A stretch of 64,000 nucleotides of DNA from Sphingobacterium phlebotomi (GTDB lineage: Bacteria; Bacteroidota; Bacteroidia; Sphingobacteriales; Sphingobacteriaceae), in contig NZ_VTAV01000008.1 in the NCBI RefSeq assembly GCF_008180195.1, positions 1-64,000 of the forward strand, given 5' to 3'. Made by a program: the position numbers and the translations under genes. The notes below the pieces were generated by a model. It was not told the DNA's origin, searched no databases, and worked only from the letters and a program-made list of their open reading frames with translations. Shown here piece by piece: positions 23,476-32,578 of the stretch (position 1 is its first letter; every line of letters begins with the position of its first letter).

Positions 23476-23781
23476 ATGGCAAGGACATTACCGAAACCTC
23501 CAAACACGGTGGATCTACATACAGAAGCTTTCTTGGGCAACCTCGACATCTACGAGACCAATGAACTATTGGCGGAATCGCTGGAATTGATGCGGGAGAT
23601 GCTCGACGCAGCTATCTATTGGGATTATACAGAAATCCGTTTTATCCACGGAAAAGGAAAGGGAATATTACGCCAAGCCGTTTATGAGGAATTAGCCTAT
23701 TATAAACAGAACGGTGCTATTGCCAACTATCATCCCTCCTATCACAATGAAGATATCGTGGTCGTCCATATCGGTCTATAA
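23476..23781 (+). CDS. Smr-domain protein
   Basis: 101 residues, essentially a lone Smr domain: VDLHTE at the start, then the IRFIHGKGKGILRQAV loop typical of MutS2/Smr nucleases and the HPSYHNEDIVVVHIGL end. Such stand-alone Smr proteins have been linked to nucleic-acid or ribosome rescue, but no role can be fixed here. Its last six bases overlap the end of the convergent downstream gene. Confidence 0.9.
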   Translation: MARTLPKPPNTVDLHTEAFLGNLDIYETNELLAESLELMREMLDAAIYWDYTEIRFIHGKGKGILRQAVYEELAYYKQNGAIANYHPSYHNEDIVVVHIGL

Positions 23782-24876
23782 CACTTTTACACGATACACC
23801 TCGTAAGGATAAAAAACCTTATCTTCGCCGTTGTTCCATTGGGGCAAACGGTTCATTTGTGCACAAGAAAAATACAAATAACCATCGCTTCCCACGCCCA
23901 AAGAATCCGGCCAGATCAAACGGCTATCTTGCACTACGGTCTCTACTTTACCCTCGGGAGTATATCGTTTAATGCTATAATCCAAGGAAGAAGTCAAATA
24001 GATATTCCCTTTGACATCGGCTACCAGCCCATGGGTGATAGTCGTTTCTCCCAAGTCCTCTACCCTTGATTTCAATTCCTCCGCCGTTAATGACGCATCC
24101 GCAAGATAAATTGTTTCTATCCGATAAAGCTTGCTCGTATTGATCGGTTTAAAATAAAAATATGTATTATCCTTCGTCAACGCAATACCATTCACGTTGG
24201 AACGGAATGGATTGCCCTTGTCATCACGCATCTCCCGTCCTTCGTAGCTTAACACAACATCAGGATCAGCCGTTGTAAACGATGATTCTGCTAACAGTAA
24301 TCTTGTCGCCCCCGTATTTAAATCCAATACCACAATACCCGCTTGGCCGGGATCCGAAAGGTAGGCCAGTTTTTTATCGGTATCCACGCGCACATCGTTT
24401 AATCCTGATTCCGCTTTATCCAAATCGTCAAAAGTATATTGTCGAACCACTTTGTTGTCCGCTAAGTCTATCTGTACCAATTTGAATTGCCCTTCCCGAC
24501 TCTCCTCTGAACCGTCTTTTCCGAACACCGAACCCGCCGAAGAAGGTTTAGCGTCCAAAACCCATAATTGGTCCTCCGTATCCACATAAATGTCCTGTAC
24601 ATTTACAAAATGACTATCTGGTCTCCCATCTTCCGCATTCCAGCTTTTATCTGGGTAAGGTTTACGCTGGCCATTGATAATTTCAGATAACCCCATGGAA
24701 TAAGGTTCTCGCCGCGGAAAGGACACGAACACCCGGTTATCACTTGAAACGCTTACCCCTATCGGTTGCGACTTTCCGAAAGAAGCAACAACCTCCAAAC
24801 GCGGGTCTTTTATCTCTTGGGCAAACACAGGTAAACTTATCATTGTTAAATAAATAAAAATTAAATTTTTCGGCAT
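23776..24876 (-). CDS. major royal jelly/yellow-family beta-propeller protein, secreted
   Basis: 366 residues with signal peptide (MPKNLIFIYLTMISLPVFAQ). It belongs to the MRJP/yellow family of six-bladed propellers: VFVSFPR, VQDIYVDTEDQLWVLDA, LNDVRVDTDKKLAYLSDPG, NGIALTKDNTYFYFKP and THGLVADVKGNIYLTSS are the blade repeats of this family. Bacterial members are often named L-dopachrome tautomerase-related, but their substrate is unknown. It stands alone, tail to tail with smr and divergent from the hut operon. Confidence 0.88.
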   Translation of the reverse strand: MPKNLIFIYLTMISLPVFAQEIKDPRLEVVASFGKSQPIGVSVSSDNRVFVSFPRREPYSMGLSEIINGQRKPYPDKSWNAEDGRPDSHFVNVQDIYVDTEDQLWVLDAKPSSAGSVFGKDGSEESREGQFKLVQIDLADNKVVRQYTFDDLDKAESGLNDVRVDTDKKLAYLSDPGQAGIVVLDLNTGATRLLLAESSFTTADPDVVLSYEGREMRDDKGNPFRSNVNGIALTKDNTYFYFKPINTSKLYRIETIYLADASLTAEELKSRVEDLGETTITHGLVADVKGNIYLTSSLDYSIKRYTPEGKVETVVQDSRLIWPDSLGVGSDGYLYFSCAQMNRLPQWNNGEDKVFYPYEVYRVKVL

Positions 24877-24986
24877 AATATTTCTTTTTTGATATCGATA
24901 TGTCTATAATTTTAAACAAGACAACACCTATTTAGTTTGTTTTTTGCAATTTGACGATTACGGTAAATCCAGTGTACGGTACCCGA

Positions 24987-25018
24987 TTGCTGAATATAAA
25001 TCAAATCCATTAAATTTG
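24987..25018 (+). promoter_or_regulatory. hut operon promoter (TTG-N21-TAAATTTG)
   Basis: TTG at 24987-24989 and TAAATTTG at 25011-25018 with 21 bases between fit the Bacteroidota promoter. The -7 box forms one arm of a palindrome, so a repressor bound there would block it. Confidence 0.7.
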
Positions 25019-25022
25019 ATTT
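24998..25022. promoter_or_regulatory. operator-like palindrome overlapping the hut -7 box
   Basis: Perfect 9-bp arms AAATCAAAT (24998-25006) and ATTTGATTT (25014-25022) around 7 bases. It lies within the promoter of hutH and is the best candidate for the histidine- or urocanate-responsive switch. No hut repressor gene is in the window. Confidence 0.55.
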
Positions 25023-25061
25023 TTAGCGAGGATGTTATCCTTCCATCCAAATATAAATGAT

Positions 25062-26633
25062 ATGATGAACAACTTCAAATATGGCATCGATGTTCTCCAG
25101 AGCTCCACGGCTCTACGCTTAGCGCGGGGGGAACAAAAAGGCTTCTTATCAGAGACCACCAAAGAAGCTGTGCTACGAAGCGCACGGTACGTTCGTGACA
25201 TCGTAGCCTCGGGCGATACCGTATATGGTGTAAATACCGGATTTGGTCCGTTGTGTACAACGATTATAAATGCCAGTGACACGCAAAAACTACAAGAAAA
25301 TATTTTGAAGAGCCATGCCGTGGGTGTAGGCAAACCTATTTCCCCCCTGCTTTCCAAACTCATGCTTGTGCTGAAGATCCATGCCCTGGCGAAGGGTTTC
25401 TCCGGTGTACAATGGCGTACCATGGAACGTATCCTGTGGCATATCGATCACGACATCATACCTATTGTGCCAGAACAAGGCTCTGTAGGTGCTTCAGGCG
25501 ACCTTGCGCCTTTAGCCCATCTTTTCTTGCCTCTTATCGGACTGGGAAAGGTCTGGGTAGATGGCGAAATAAAAGATGCGACTTCGGTTCTGGCGGAACA
25601 TCAGCTTTCTCCTATTACATTAGGAGCCAAAGAGGGTTTAGCACTTATTAATGGCACCCAGTTCATGGCCGCACACGCTGTAATGGCTGTAGCCGAACTG
25701 CATAATGCACTAGCAAATGCTGACCTGATAGCCGCCTTGATGCTCGAAGGATTAAACGCTTCCATCAAACCGTTTTTTACCGAGTTGCATGCTCTCCGTC
25801 CGCACCCGGGAAATCAGTTTGTTGCGAGTACGATTTATAATTTGCTCAACGGTTCCAAAATTGTCGAATCTCATAAAAACTGTTCGCGTGTACAAGATCC
25901 CTATTCGCTACGCTGTATCCCGCAAATCCACGGTGCATCCCGACAAGCCTGGCTACACCTTAGGGACGTTGTCGAAACAGAAATTAACGCCGTAACGGAC
26001 AATCCCGTTATTATCAACGAAAACCTGACGATCAGCGGCGGTAGTTTTCACGGACAGCCCATCGCACTCCCCATGGATTACGCCACATTGGCTACCTCCG
26101 AAATAGGTAACGTATCGGATAGGCGCATATATCTTTCGCTGGAAGGGGATACTATTGGCGTGCCAAAATTATTGCTCCGATCAACCGGACTAAATTCCGG
26201 ATTTATGATATTGCAATACACAACGGCTGCTTTGGCAAGCGAGAATAAGGGATTGTGTTTCCCAGCTAGTGCAGATAGTATTCCAACATCTCTCGGACAG
26301 GAAGACCATGTGAGCATGGGGTCAATCAGTGGGCGTAAACTGCGTCAAGTCATCCAAAACGTAAACTGTATCCTTAGCATCGAATTGATTTGTGCAGCTC
26401 AAGCATTCGATTTTCACCGTCCTTTACAATCGACCCCTATTATAGAGGCTATTCATCGAGAAGTCCGTAAACATATCCCACATATCGAGGCCGACCAACC
26501 TATGGAAGATATCCTATCCAAAGCGCAGGAGTTGGTCAGCTTAGGGGAGCTCGTCGCATTGGCTTTGCGGGTAGCAGAAGAACAAGGCGTCCCCTATTAT
26601 GGTGATCATGTCGAACAATTCAATACATTTTGA
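25062..26633 (+). CDS. hutH: histidine ammonia-lyase HutH
   Basis: About 523 residues. It deaminates L-histidine to urocanate, the first step of histidine breakdown. The Ala-Ser-Gly triad that cyclises to the MIO cofactor is present (GSVGASGDLAPLAH), as are YGVNTGFG, QDPYSLRC and SLGQEDHVSMGS. The start at 25062 (MMNNFKYGID) is preferred because family members begin close to the KYG/KFEYG segment; an in-frame ATG at 25032 would leave only a 7-base leader. First gene of hutHIUG, with hutI starting 2 bases after its stop. Confidence 0.96.
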   Translation: MMNNFKYGIDVLQSSTALRLARGEQKGFLSETTKEAVLRSARYVRDIVASGDTVYGVNTGFGPLCTTIINASDTQKLQENILKSHAVGVGKPISPLLSKLMLVLKIHALAKGFSGVQWRTMERILWHIDHDIIPIVPEQGSVGASGDLAPLAHLFLPLIGLGKVWVDGEIKDATSVLAEHQLSPITLGAKEGLALINGTQFMAAHAVMAVAELHNALANADLIAALMLEGLNASIKPFFTELHALRPHPGNQFVASTIYNLLNGSKIVESHKNCSRVQDPYSLRCIPQIHGASRQAWLHLRDVVETEINAVTDNPVIINENLTISGGSFHGQPIALPMDYATLATSEIGNVSDRRIYLSLEGDTIGVPKLLLRSTGLNSGFMILQYTTAALASENKGLCFPASADSIPTSLGQEDHVSMGSISGRKLRQVIQNVNCILSIELICAAQAFDFHRPLQSTPIIEAIHREVRKHIPHIEADQPMEDILSKAQELVSLGELVALALRVAEEQGVPYYGDHVEQFNTF

Positions 26634-26635
26634 TT

Positions 26636-27889
26636 ATGACAAAAAAACTAATCGGTCCGTTCACGCAATTATTGCCTTTGGCAAACTTGCCGTTACATGG
26701 CGCATTGGCTGATAATGTATTGGAAATTATCAAAAACGGCGGTATTGTTATAGAGCATAACCGCATCGTCGACGTTGGACCGTACGCTACTTTGCAGGAA
26801 AAATATAGTCCGACGATAACATTCGTCGAAATCGATACGCCGGCGGTATGTATGCCGAGTTATATTGATTGCCATACCCATATCGCCTTTGGCGGAAATC
26901 GGGCAAACGATTTTGCCCTACGCAATACAGGAGCCACGTACTTGGAAATAGCGGAAGCAGGTGGCGGTATTTGGAGTACGGTACAACACACGCGGGACGC
27001 TTCGATCGAAGAACTTACTGCACATATTATTGAACGGGTCAATGTCTTGATAAAGCAAGGTATTACCACCATTGAAGTCAAAAGCGGTTATGGTCTTTCG
27101 GTAGAACAAGAAGTCAAAACGCTACGCGCAATACAACAGGCGCAAAAACAAGTCCCTGCCGATTTAGTGCCTACCTGTCTTGCCGCCCACATGAAACCTT
27201 GGGATTTTGCAGAAGATGCCACTGCATATTTAGAAAAGATAGCGACTGAACTATTCCCTATCCTACGACAGGAGAACCTAACGAATAGAATCGATGCCTT
27301 CGTCGAAAAAAGTGCCTTTAGTGCAACCGAAATAAGACCATATCTCCGTAGCGCTAAGGAGCAGGGATTTGATATTACGGTACATGCCGACCAGTTTACA
27401 TCATCGGGTTCTGTAATTGCAGTTGAATTTGGGGCTGTTAGTGCAGACCATCTGGAAGCGTCCACAGAAAACGAAATTCAAATACTCGCTAAGTCAGATA
27501 CTGTCGCCGTAGCTTTGCCCGGTGCATCGTTGGGACTCGGCTGCGCATATACTCCCGCACGCCTTCTGCTGGACAAAGGAGCAATTCTAGCCATCGCAAC
27601 CGATTGGAATCCCGGTTCAGCGCCTATGGGGCAGCTCATGATTCAGGCATCTATTTTAGCGGCTGCCGAAAAACTTAGCAATGCGGAAGTATTTACTGCC
27701 ATTACCTCTCGAGCAGCAAAGGCTTTAAACTTATATGATAGAGGACAGTTACAACGTGGACAACTTGCAGATTTCAATATCTATGCGACCGCCAACTATC
27801 AAAACATCACCTATAAACAAGGGACACTCTTGCCACAACAAGTTTGGAAAAGCGGCGAGTTAATCTATACGAAAGGAGAGCAACCATGA
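26636..27889 (+). CDS. hutI: imidazolonepropionase HutI
   Basis: 417 residues, amidohydrolase fold. Third step of the pathway, imidazolonepropionate to N-formimidoylglutamate. Metal ligands in DCHTHIAFGGNR, then VKSGYGLS, AAHMKPW, HADQFTSSG and ATDWNPGSAPM. The ATG at 26636 is chosen over an in-frame TTG overlapping the hutH stop. Its stop overlaps the hutU start in an ATGA arrangement, which indicates translational coupling. Confidence 0.96.
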   Translation: MTKKLIGPFTQLLPLANLPLHGALADNVLEIIKNGGIVIEHNRIVDVGPYATLQEKYSPTITFVEIDTPAVCMPSYIDCHTHIAFGGNRANDFALRNTGATYLEIAEAGGGIWSTVQHTRDASIEELTAHIIERVNVLIKQGITTIEVKSGYGLSVEQEVKTLRAIQQAQKQVPADLVPTCLAAHMKPWDFAEDATAYLEKIATELFPILRQENLTNRIDAFVEKSAFSATEIRPYLRSAKEQGFDITVHADQFTSSGSVIAVEFGAVSADHLEASTENEIQILAKSDTVAVALPGASLGLGCAYTPARLLLDKGAILAIATDWNPGSAPMGQLMIQASILAAAEKLSNAEVFTAITSRAAKALNLYDRGQLQRGQLADFNIYATANYQNITYKQGTLLPQQVWKSGELIYTKGEQP

Positions 27890-29889
27890 CATTTAAAGAA
27901 AAAATAACGCAAGGTATACCCATAGCGCTACCCCCTCAGGCGGTATACGATAGCACGATAAACCACGCTCCGAAACGCAAAGATATATTACAACCTGATG
28001 AGAAGAAACTCGCCGTTCGAAATGCGCTCCGTTATTTCCCGGCTACATGGCACGAAGAGCTAGCTTCGGAATTTCTGGAAGAACTCAACAACTATGGCCG
28101 TATCTATATGTACAGATTCCGTCCTAAATACACCATGCATGCACGTCCCATTGCGGAATATCCCGCAAAAAGCAAACAAGCTGCGGCTATTATGCTCATG
28201 ATACAGAACAACCTTGACCCAGCCGTCGCTCAACATCCGCACGAATTGATTACTTACGGGGGAAATGGAGCCGTTTTTCAGAATTGGGCACAGTATTTAC
28301 TGACGATGCAATATTTATCCCATATGACGGACGAACAGACGCTTCACGTCTACAGCGGACATCCGTTGGGACTATTTCCTTCTTCTAAAGATGCGCCGCG
28401 GGTGGTCGTCACCAACGGTATGATGATCCCCAATTATTCCAAGCCGGACGATTGGGAACGGTACAATGCGCTTGGTGTTACCCAATACGGGCAGATGACC
28501 GCCGGATCGTATATGTATATTGGCCCGCAAGGTATCGTCCATGGTACGACCATTACCGTCATGAACGCCTTCCGAAAACAGCTGCCTAAACATGAAAGTC
28601 CACGTGGCAAAATCTTCCTTACGTCGGGACTCGGTGGCATGAGTGGCGCCCAGCCCAAAGCCGGAAATATCGCGGAATGTATCACGGTATGTGCAGAAGT
28701 GAATCCAGCTGCGGCACATAAACGTCACCAACAAGGTTGGGTAGACCTCTTGATCGAGGATATGGCAAAGCTTATTAGTCGGGTAAGACAAGCCGTTAAG
28801 CAACAAGAGGTGATTTCAATTGCCTACATCGGGAATGTGGTTGATGTATGGGAAGCCTTTTGGGAAGCCAACATACACGTATCGGTAGGTTCAGACCAAA
28901 CGTCTTTGCACAATCCCTGGGCGGGCGGTTATTATCCGGTAGGGTTTTCATTCGAAGAATCCAATACCCTCCTCGTCGAAAAACCCGAAGTTTTTAAAGA
29001 AGTGGTGCAACGTTCATTGATACGGCAAATAGACGCGATCAACAAGCACGTGTCTCGTGGAACTTACTTCTTCGATTATGGCAATGCGTTTCTTTTGGAG
29101 AGCAGCCGGGCAGGTGCTGACGTGATGGCTGCGGACGGTATCAACTTCCGCTATCCTTCTTATGTACAAGACATTTTAGGCCCCATGTGCTTTGATTACG
29201 GCTTTGGTCCTTTTCGATGGGTGTGTACCTCCGACCTGGCCAGCGACCTTCGTCAAACCGACACAATCGCTGTGGAGATATTAGAAGAGTTATTGACGTC
29301 AGCATACCCAGAAATCGAACAACAACTACAAGATAATATCCAATGGATACGGCAGGCGGAAACCAATCAACTTGTAGTCGGTTCACAGGCCCGCATACTT
29401 TATGCCGATGCTCTTGGGCGCATACGGATCGCCAAAGCATTCAATAAAGCTATTCGGGACGGACAAATTACAGCTCCCGTTGTCTTAGGACGTGATCACC
29501 ATGATGTTAGTGGCACCGACTCTCCGTATCGCGAGACGAGCAATATCTATGATGGTAGTAAATTCACCGCAGATATGGCTATCCACAATGTTATCGGTGA
29601 TAGTTTCCGAGGTGCTACGTGGGTCTCTATCCATAATGGTGGCGGTGTGGGCTGGGGCGAGGTTATCAATGGTGGATTCGGCATAGTTTTGGACGGCTCT
29701 CCGGAGGCCGATCGAAAACTGGAAAGTATGTTATTCTACGATGTTAACAATGGTATCGCACGCCGTGCATGGGCACGCAATAAAGAAGCTCGCCAAGCCA
29801 TAGAAGTAGAGTTGAACCGAACAGGTTCACTGAAGGTGACGCTAGCAAACGAAGTAGATGACCGTATATTAAATCATATTTTCAAATAA
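27886..29889 (+). CDS. hutU: urocanate hydratase HutU
   Basis: 667 residues. Adds water to urocanate using tightly bound NAD+. The sequence carries GLGGMSGAQPKA, ECITVCAEVN, NVVDVWEAFWE, SDQTSLHNPW and DHHDVSGTDSPYRETSNIYDGS, the urocanase hallmarks. It is about 100 residues longer than the proteobacterial form, as in other Bacteroidota. An AAGGAGAG Shine-Dalgarno sequence, unusual in this phylum, precedes the ATG at 27886. Confidence 0.95.
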   Translation: MTFKEKITQGIPIALPPQAVYDSTINHAPKRKDILQPDEKKLAVRNALRYFPATWHEELASEFLEELNNYGRIYMYRFRPKYTMHARPIAEYPAKSKQAAAIMLMIQNNLDPAVAQHPHELITYGGNGAVFQNWAQYLLTMQYLSHMTDEQTLHVYSGHPLGLFPSSKDAPRVVVTNGMMIPNYSKPDDWERYNALGVTQYGQMTAGSYMYIGPQGIVHGTTITVMNAFRKQLPKHESPRGKIFLTSGLGGMSGAQPKAGNIAECITVCAEVNPAAAHKRHQQGWVDLLIEDMAKLISRVRQAVKQQEVISIAYIGNVVDVWEAFWEANIHVSVGSDQTSLHNPWAGGYYPVGFSFEESNTLLVEKPEVFKEVVQRSLIRQIDAINKHVSRGTYFFDYGNAFLLESSRAGADVMAADGINFRYPSYVQDILGPMCFDYGFGPFRWVCTSDLASDLRQTDTIAVEILEELLTSAYPEIEQQLQDNIQWIRQAETNQLVVGSQARILYADALGRIRIAKAFNKAIRDGQITAPVVLGRDHHDVSGTDSPYRETSNIYDGSKFTADMAIHNVIGDSFRGATWVSIHNGGGVGWGEVINGGFGIVLDGSPEADRKLESMLFYDVNNGIARRAWARNKEARQAIEVELNRTGSLKVTLANEVDDRILNHIFK

Positions 29890-29890
29890 T

Positions 29891-30850
29891 ATGTCGATCG
29901 CATTTCAAAACTATTATACAGCACCTTCACCTGATAATTGGACAGGAAGAGTGGACGGTTCTGACCGGGATCATCTCCGCTGGCATCAAGTTGTTGAATG
30001 TATACAGTTGAATAAAATCGAAAACTTACGTGACCGTTTCGTCCTGCTGGGTTATGCATGTGACGAAGGCGTGCAACGAAATTTAGGACGAGTCGGTGCT
30101 GCAAAAGCCCCGACAACGCTACGAAAAAGCTTATCGAACCTTCCTTTCCTTCCAGGACAACAAAAGGGTATGGTAGACGTTGGTGATATCCACTGTCAAG
30201 ATAAGAACTTGGAAGCCTCGCAAGAAGCACTCGGCGAAGCGGTAGCTAACATCCGCAAGAAAGGTGGTTTTCCGATTGTACTCGGTGGCGGACATGAAGT
30301 TACCTTTGGCCATTATCTTGGCCTTCGGAAGGCAAACGACCAAAAAATCGGTATCATCAACTTCGATGCTCATTTTGACATTCGAGAACCGCAAAATAAC
30401 GGAGCCTCTTCCGGCACGGGTTTTTATCAGATAGCACAGCGCGAAAAAAGCTTCCACTATCTTCCTATTGGAATACAGCAAATAAGCAACACACAAGCAC
30501 TGTTCAACACCGCTCAGACCTATGGCGTAAATTGGATAGAAGCACAGGGTTTTGATGTTTCGAATCAAGAAACCATCCAAACCCAGATCACATCATTTAT
30601 AAATCAGATCGATCAGCTATATGTTACCGTGGATATGGATGTATTTGCGGCACCTTATGCGCCCGGTGTGAGTGCGCCTGCCTATAACGGGATCATGCCT
30701 AACGCTTTCTTTATGAGCATATTTAAACATATCATCAGCTCTCCAAAATTCGTCAGTATTGATTTTGCCGAGTTAAATCCCGATTATGATATCGATAATC
30801 GCACCGCGAAATTGGTAGCTGATTTGGTTTTTAAAGTCGTTTCGCCCTAA
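29891..30850 (+). CDS. hutG: formimidoylglutamase HutG
   Basis: 319 residues of the arginase/ureohydrolase family. It splits formimidoylglutamate into glutamate and formamide, finishing the four-enzyme hut route. The binuclear Mn ligands are in GGGHEVTFGH, NFDAHFDIRE and TVDMDVFAAPYAPGVSAP. It starts 1 base after the hutU stop. A terminator pair follows 150 bases downstream. Confidence 0.95.
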   Translation: MSIAFQNYYTAPSPDNWTGRVDGSDRDHLRWHQVVECIQLNKIENLRDRFVLLGYACDEGVQRNLGRVGAAKAPTTLRKSLSNLPFLPGQQKGMVDVGDIHCQDKNLEASQEALGEAVANIRKKGGFPIVLGGGHEVTFGHYLGLRKANDQKIGIINFDAHFDIREPQNNGASSGTGFYQIAQREKSFHYLPIGIQQISNTQALFNTAQTYGVNWIEAQGFDVSNQETIQTQITSFINQIDQLYVTVDMDVFAAPYAPGVSAPAYNGIMPNAFFMSIFKHIISSPKFVSIDFAELNPDYDIDNRTAKLVADLVFKVVSP

Positions 30851-31003
30851 TCACGACGGGCCTCATTCTTTTTTATCCATACATGTTTATGTCAGTCGAC
30901 GATAAAGGTTATTTTTAAGGGAGTCTAAATTATTTCCGGAATGAACAGCCTGATTTTATTAAAACCATAAGTCATTATCATTAAACAACTTATCCTATGT
31001 AAA

Positions 31004-31043
31004 AAAACGCATATGCAATTTAGGTAAATCGCATATGCGTTTT
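31004..31043. terminator. hairpin 1 of a bidirectional terminator (GCATATGC pair)
   Basis: 13-bp perfect arms AAAACGCATATGC (31004-31016) and GCATATGCGTTTT (31031-31043). Read leftward, the stem is followed by a run of T (A7 at 31001-31007 on the plus strand), so it suits the leftward DUF1080 gene. Confidence 0.75.
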
Positions 31044-31082
31044 ATAAGAATTGCATATGCATTTTCAACAAAACGCATATGC
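31009..31082. repeat. four GCATATGC palindromes at exact 22-bp steps
   Basis: GCATATGC occurs at 31009, 31031, 31053 and 31075, each start exactly 22 bases apart. Flanks are variants of AAAACGCATATGCAATT in orientations + - - +. The set makes two adjacent hairpins in the gap between converging hutG and the DUF1080 gene. Confidence 0.9.
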
Positions 31083-31086
31083 AATT
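31049..31086. terminator. hairpin 2 of a bidirectional terminator (GCATATGC pair)
   Basis: 12-bp arms AATTGCATATGC (31049-31060) and GCATATGCAATT (31075-31086) followed by TTT on the plus strand, so it suits rightward transcription from hutG. Confidence 0.75.
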
Positions 31087-31123
31087 TTTCAATAACCAAC
31101 AGTATCTGTGTGAAAGAGGCTTA

Positions 31124-32125
31124 CTATTTTCCCGGAATAACCGTAATCTTCCTAAATTCTACACCGGTGTGGTCGCCCTGTAAATAAATCGGCCCCGGCT
31201 CACCTTCTTGACTATCTAAAGCCCCTCCTGTAATACCGGGAATTTCCTGGTTGCTAATGATTGTTTTTCCATTTGCCACGATGGTTACCATACGTCCACG
31301 TAACGTGATCTCATAGGTATTCCACTCGTTTGGTCCTAACGTAGCGATCTCACTGGGTGATAGAAAACCATATACCCCACCGAAATACATGGATCCGGGA
31401 TGTCTATCCTTTGGCGAGTCTTCGATTTGTACTTCATAACGGCCTCTCAAGTAGATGCCCGAATTTGCCCCTTCCTTATAACGAAATTCGGCAATCAGTT
31501 TGAAGTCATCGAATTTCTGTTCGCTGATCAAATTAGCTCCGGTTTCCTTGTTGATCAAAATACCATCTTCAACCACCCACTGGCTGTTATTGCCTGAAGT
31601 TGTCCAACCCGTTAGGTCTTTGCCATTGAATAATTCGATTGGCTCTCCCCATTGAATTTCACCTGTCCGAACAAGGTAAGGCGCTAACACGCCGGTAAAT
31701 GAAAATGTATTCCCTTTATTGGAAGTAATCGTTCCCTTGATTTCTTCACCGATCAATTCTCCTTCAATGGTAAAATATCCATCCCCACCTTCCCATTGGG
31801 GCGGAATCTGAAAAGAAAACTTTCCTTCTTTGAGTTGAATAACCGAAATAGGACGAGCACTTCCTGCATCCGCTACAAACGATCCGACCAATACATTAAA
31901 TCCCGACAGCTTCACTTCCAACCAAGATGGTGCTTCCTTACCTTCTTTATCGACTGTAATATCCCATCGGCCGATCAGTCCTTGGGCTTCTTCGGGCACC
32001 ACCTGTGTAGCGGCATTATGTATTTCCTCTTTCTGTTTCTCTTCTGTTGTTCCGTTGTTACACGAAACCACACTGGCTGTCAATAAAAACAGCAGTGTGC
32101 TATAACCAACATACTTTTTTAGCAT
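31124..32125 (-). CDS. DUF1080 (3-keto-disaccharide hydrolase-like) lipoprotein
   Basis: 333 residues, signal peptide with lipobox VVSC (Cys22). The N-terminal half (about 45-150) is a beta-sandwich-like region of unknown type. The C-terminal DUF1080 domain (about 160-330) has the concanavalin-like jelly roll with LFNGKDLTGWTT, QWVVEDGILIN, FDDFKLIAEFRYKEGANSGIYLRG and WNTYEITLRG. Characterised members cleave 3-keto-glycosides. No partner oxidoreductase is nearby. It stands alone, converging on hutG. Confidence 0.88.
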   Translation of the reverse strand: MLKKYVGYSTLLFLLTASVVSCNNGTTEEKQKEEIHNAATQVVPEEAQGLIGRWDITVDKEGKEAPSWLEVKLSGFNVLVGSFVADAGSARPISVIQLKEGKFSFQIPPQWEGGDGYFTIEGELIGEEIKGTITSNKGNTFSFTGVLAPYLVRTGEIQWGEPIELFNGKDLTGWTTSGNNSQWVVEDGILINKETGANLISEQKFDDFKLIAEFRYKEGANSGIYLRGRYEVQIEDSPKDRHPGSMYFGGVYGFLSPSEIATLGPNEWNTYEITLRGRMVTIVANGKTIISNQEIPGITGGALDSQEGEPGPIYLQGDHTGVEFRKITVIPGK

Positions 32126-32208
32126 AACTTTAGTTTAGCGTTTTTTGAAGCCACTAATCTACAAAAAAATAATACGATATAATCCATTCTCAACGAAAGA
32201 GAAACGGA

Positions 32209-32439
32209 TCATCTTCCAAAATGAAGCAATACGTCATGTTTGTAATGCCCTCTCCCCTTCTTCGCTTTTTTATATCTTTTCTTTTTCTGACCAGGAGCGT
32301 GTCGTTTGGCCGATTTGTCTCCATAGATTTTCTTTGCCTTACCCGGTGGCAAATGTCCGTGGGGATGTCGGTGCGAGTAACAAGAAGAAACCGTGAACAA
32401 CAGTAATACGATCGTTAAAAATCCTAAAATTCTTTTCAT
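32209..32439 (-). CDS. small basic His/Lys-rich lipoprotein
   Basis: 76 residues from MKRILGFL. Signal peptide ends in lipobox VSSC (Cys20), then a short strongly basic mature part with the motif HPHGHLPPGKAKKIYGDKSAKRHAPGQ-KKKRYKKAKK. Proteins with this PPGxAKK...GDKSA...APGQ pattern recur in Bacteroidota and are sometimes labelled quinol oxidase subunit, without support that I can see. Function unknown; a metal- or anion-binding cell-envelope role is conceivable. Confidence 0.75.
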   Translation of the reverse strand: MKRILGFLTIVLLLFTVSSCYSHRHPHGHLPPGKAKKIYGDKSAKRHAPGQKKKRYKKAKKGRGHYKHDVLLHFGR

Positions 32440-32578
32440 ATCCAATCTCTATTTTGCAAGTGCATACAAATTCTGAGCCAAAGCGACACTCATGGACGAA
32501 ATAACCAGTTATTCCAGTCGAATCCCGGTTATATGGAAATAAATCGATAATTTAGCCAAAAACAATGAGTAGGTTATC

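Noticed and set aside
27844..27885. Longer hutU start inside hutI
   Set aside because: The ATG at 27886 has a strong AAGGAGAG site and an ATGA overlap with the hutI stop; the upstream extension has no family similarity.
31001..31090. CRISPR-like short repeat array
   Set aside because: The repeat core is an 8-bp palindrome with alternating orientation at 22-bp steps, without unique spacers of CRISPR length and without cas genes. Pairing into terminator hairpins explains it better.
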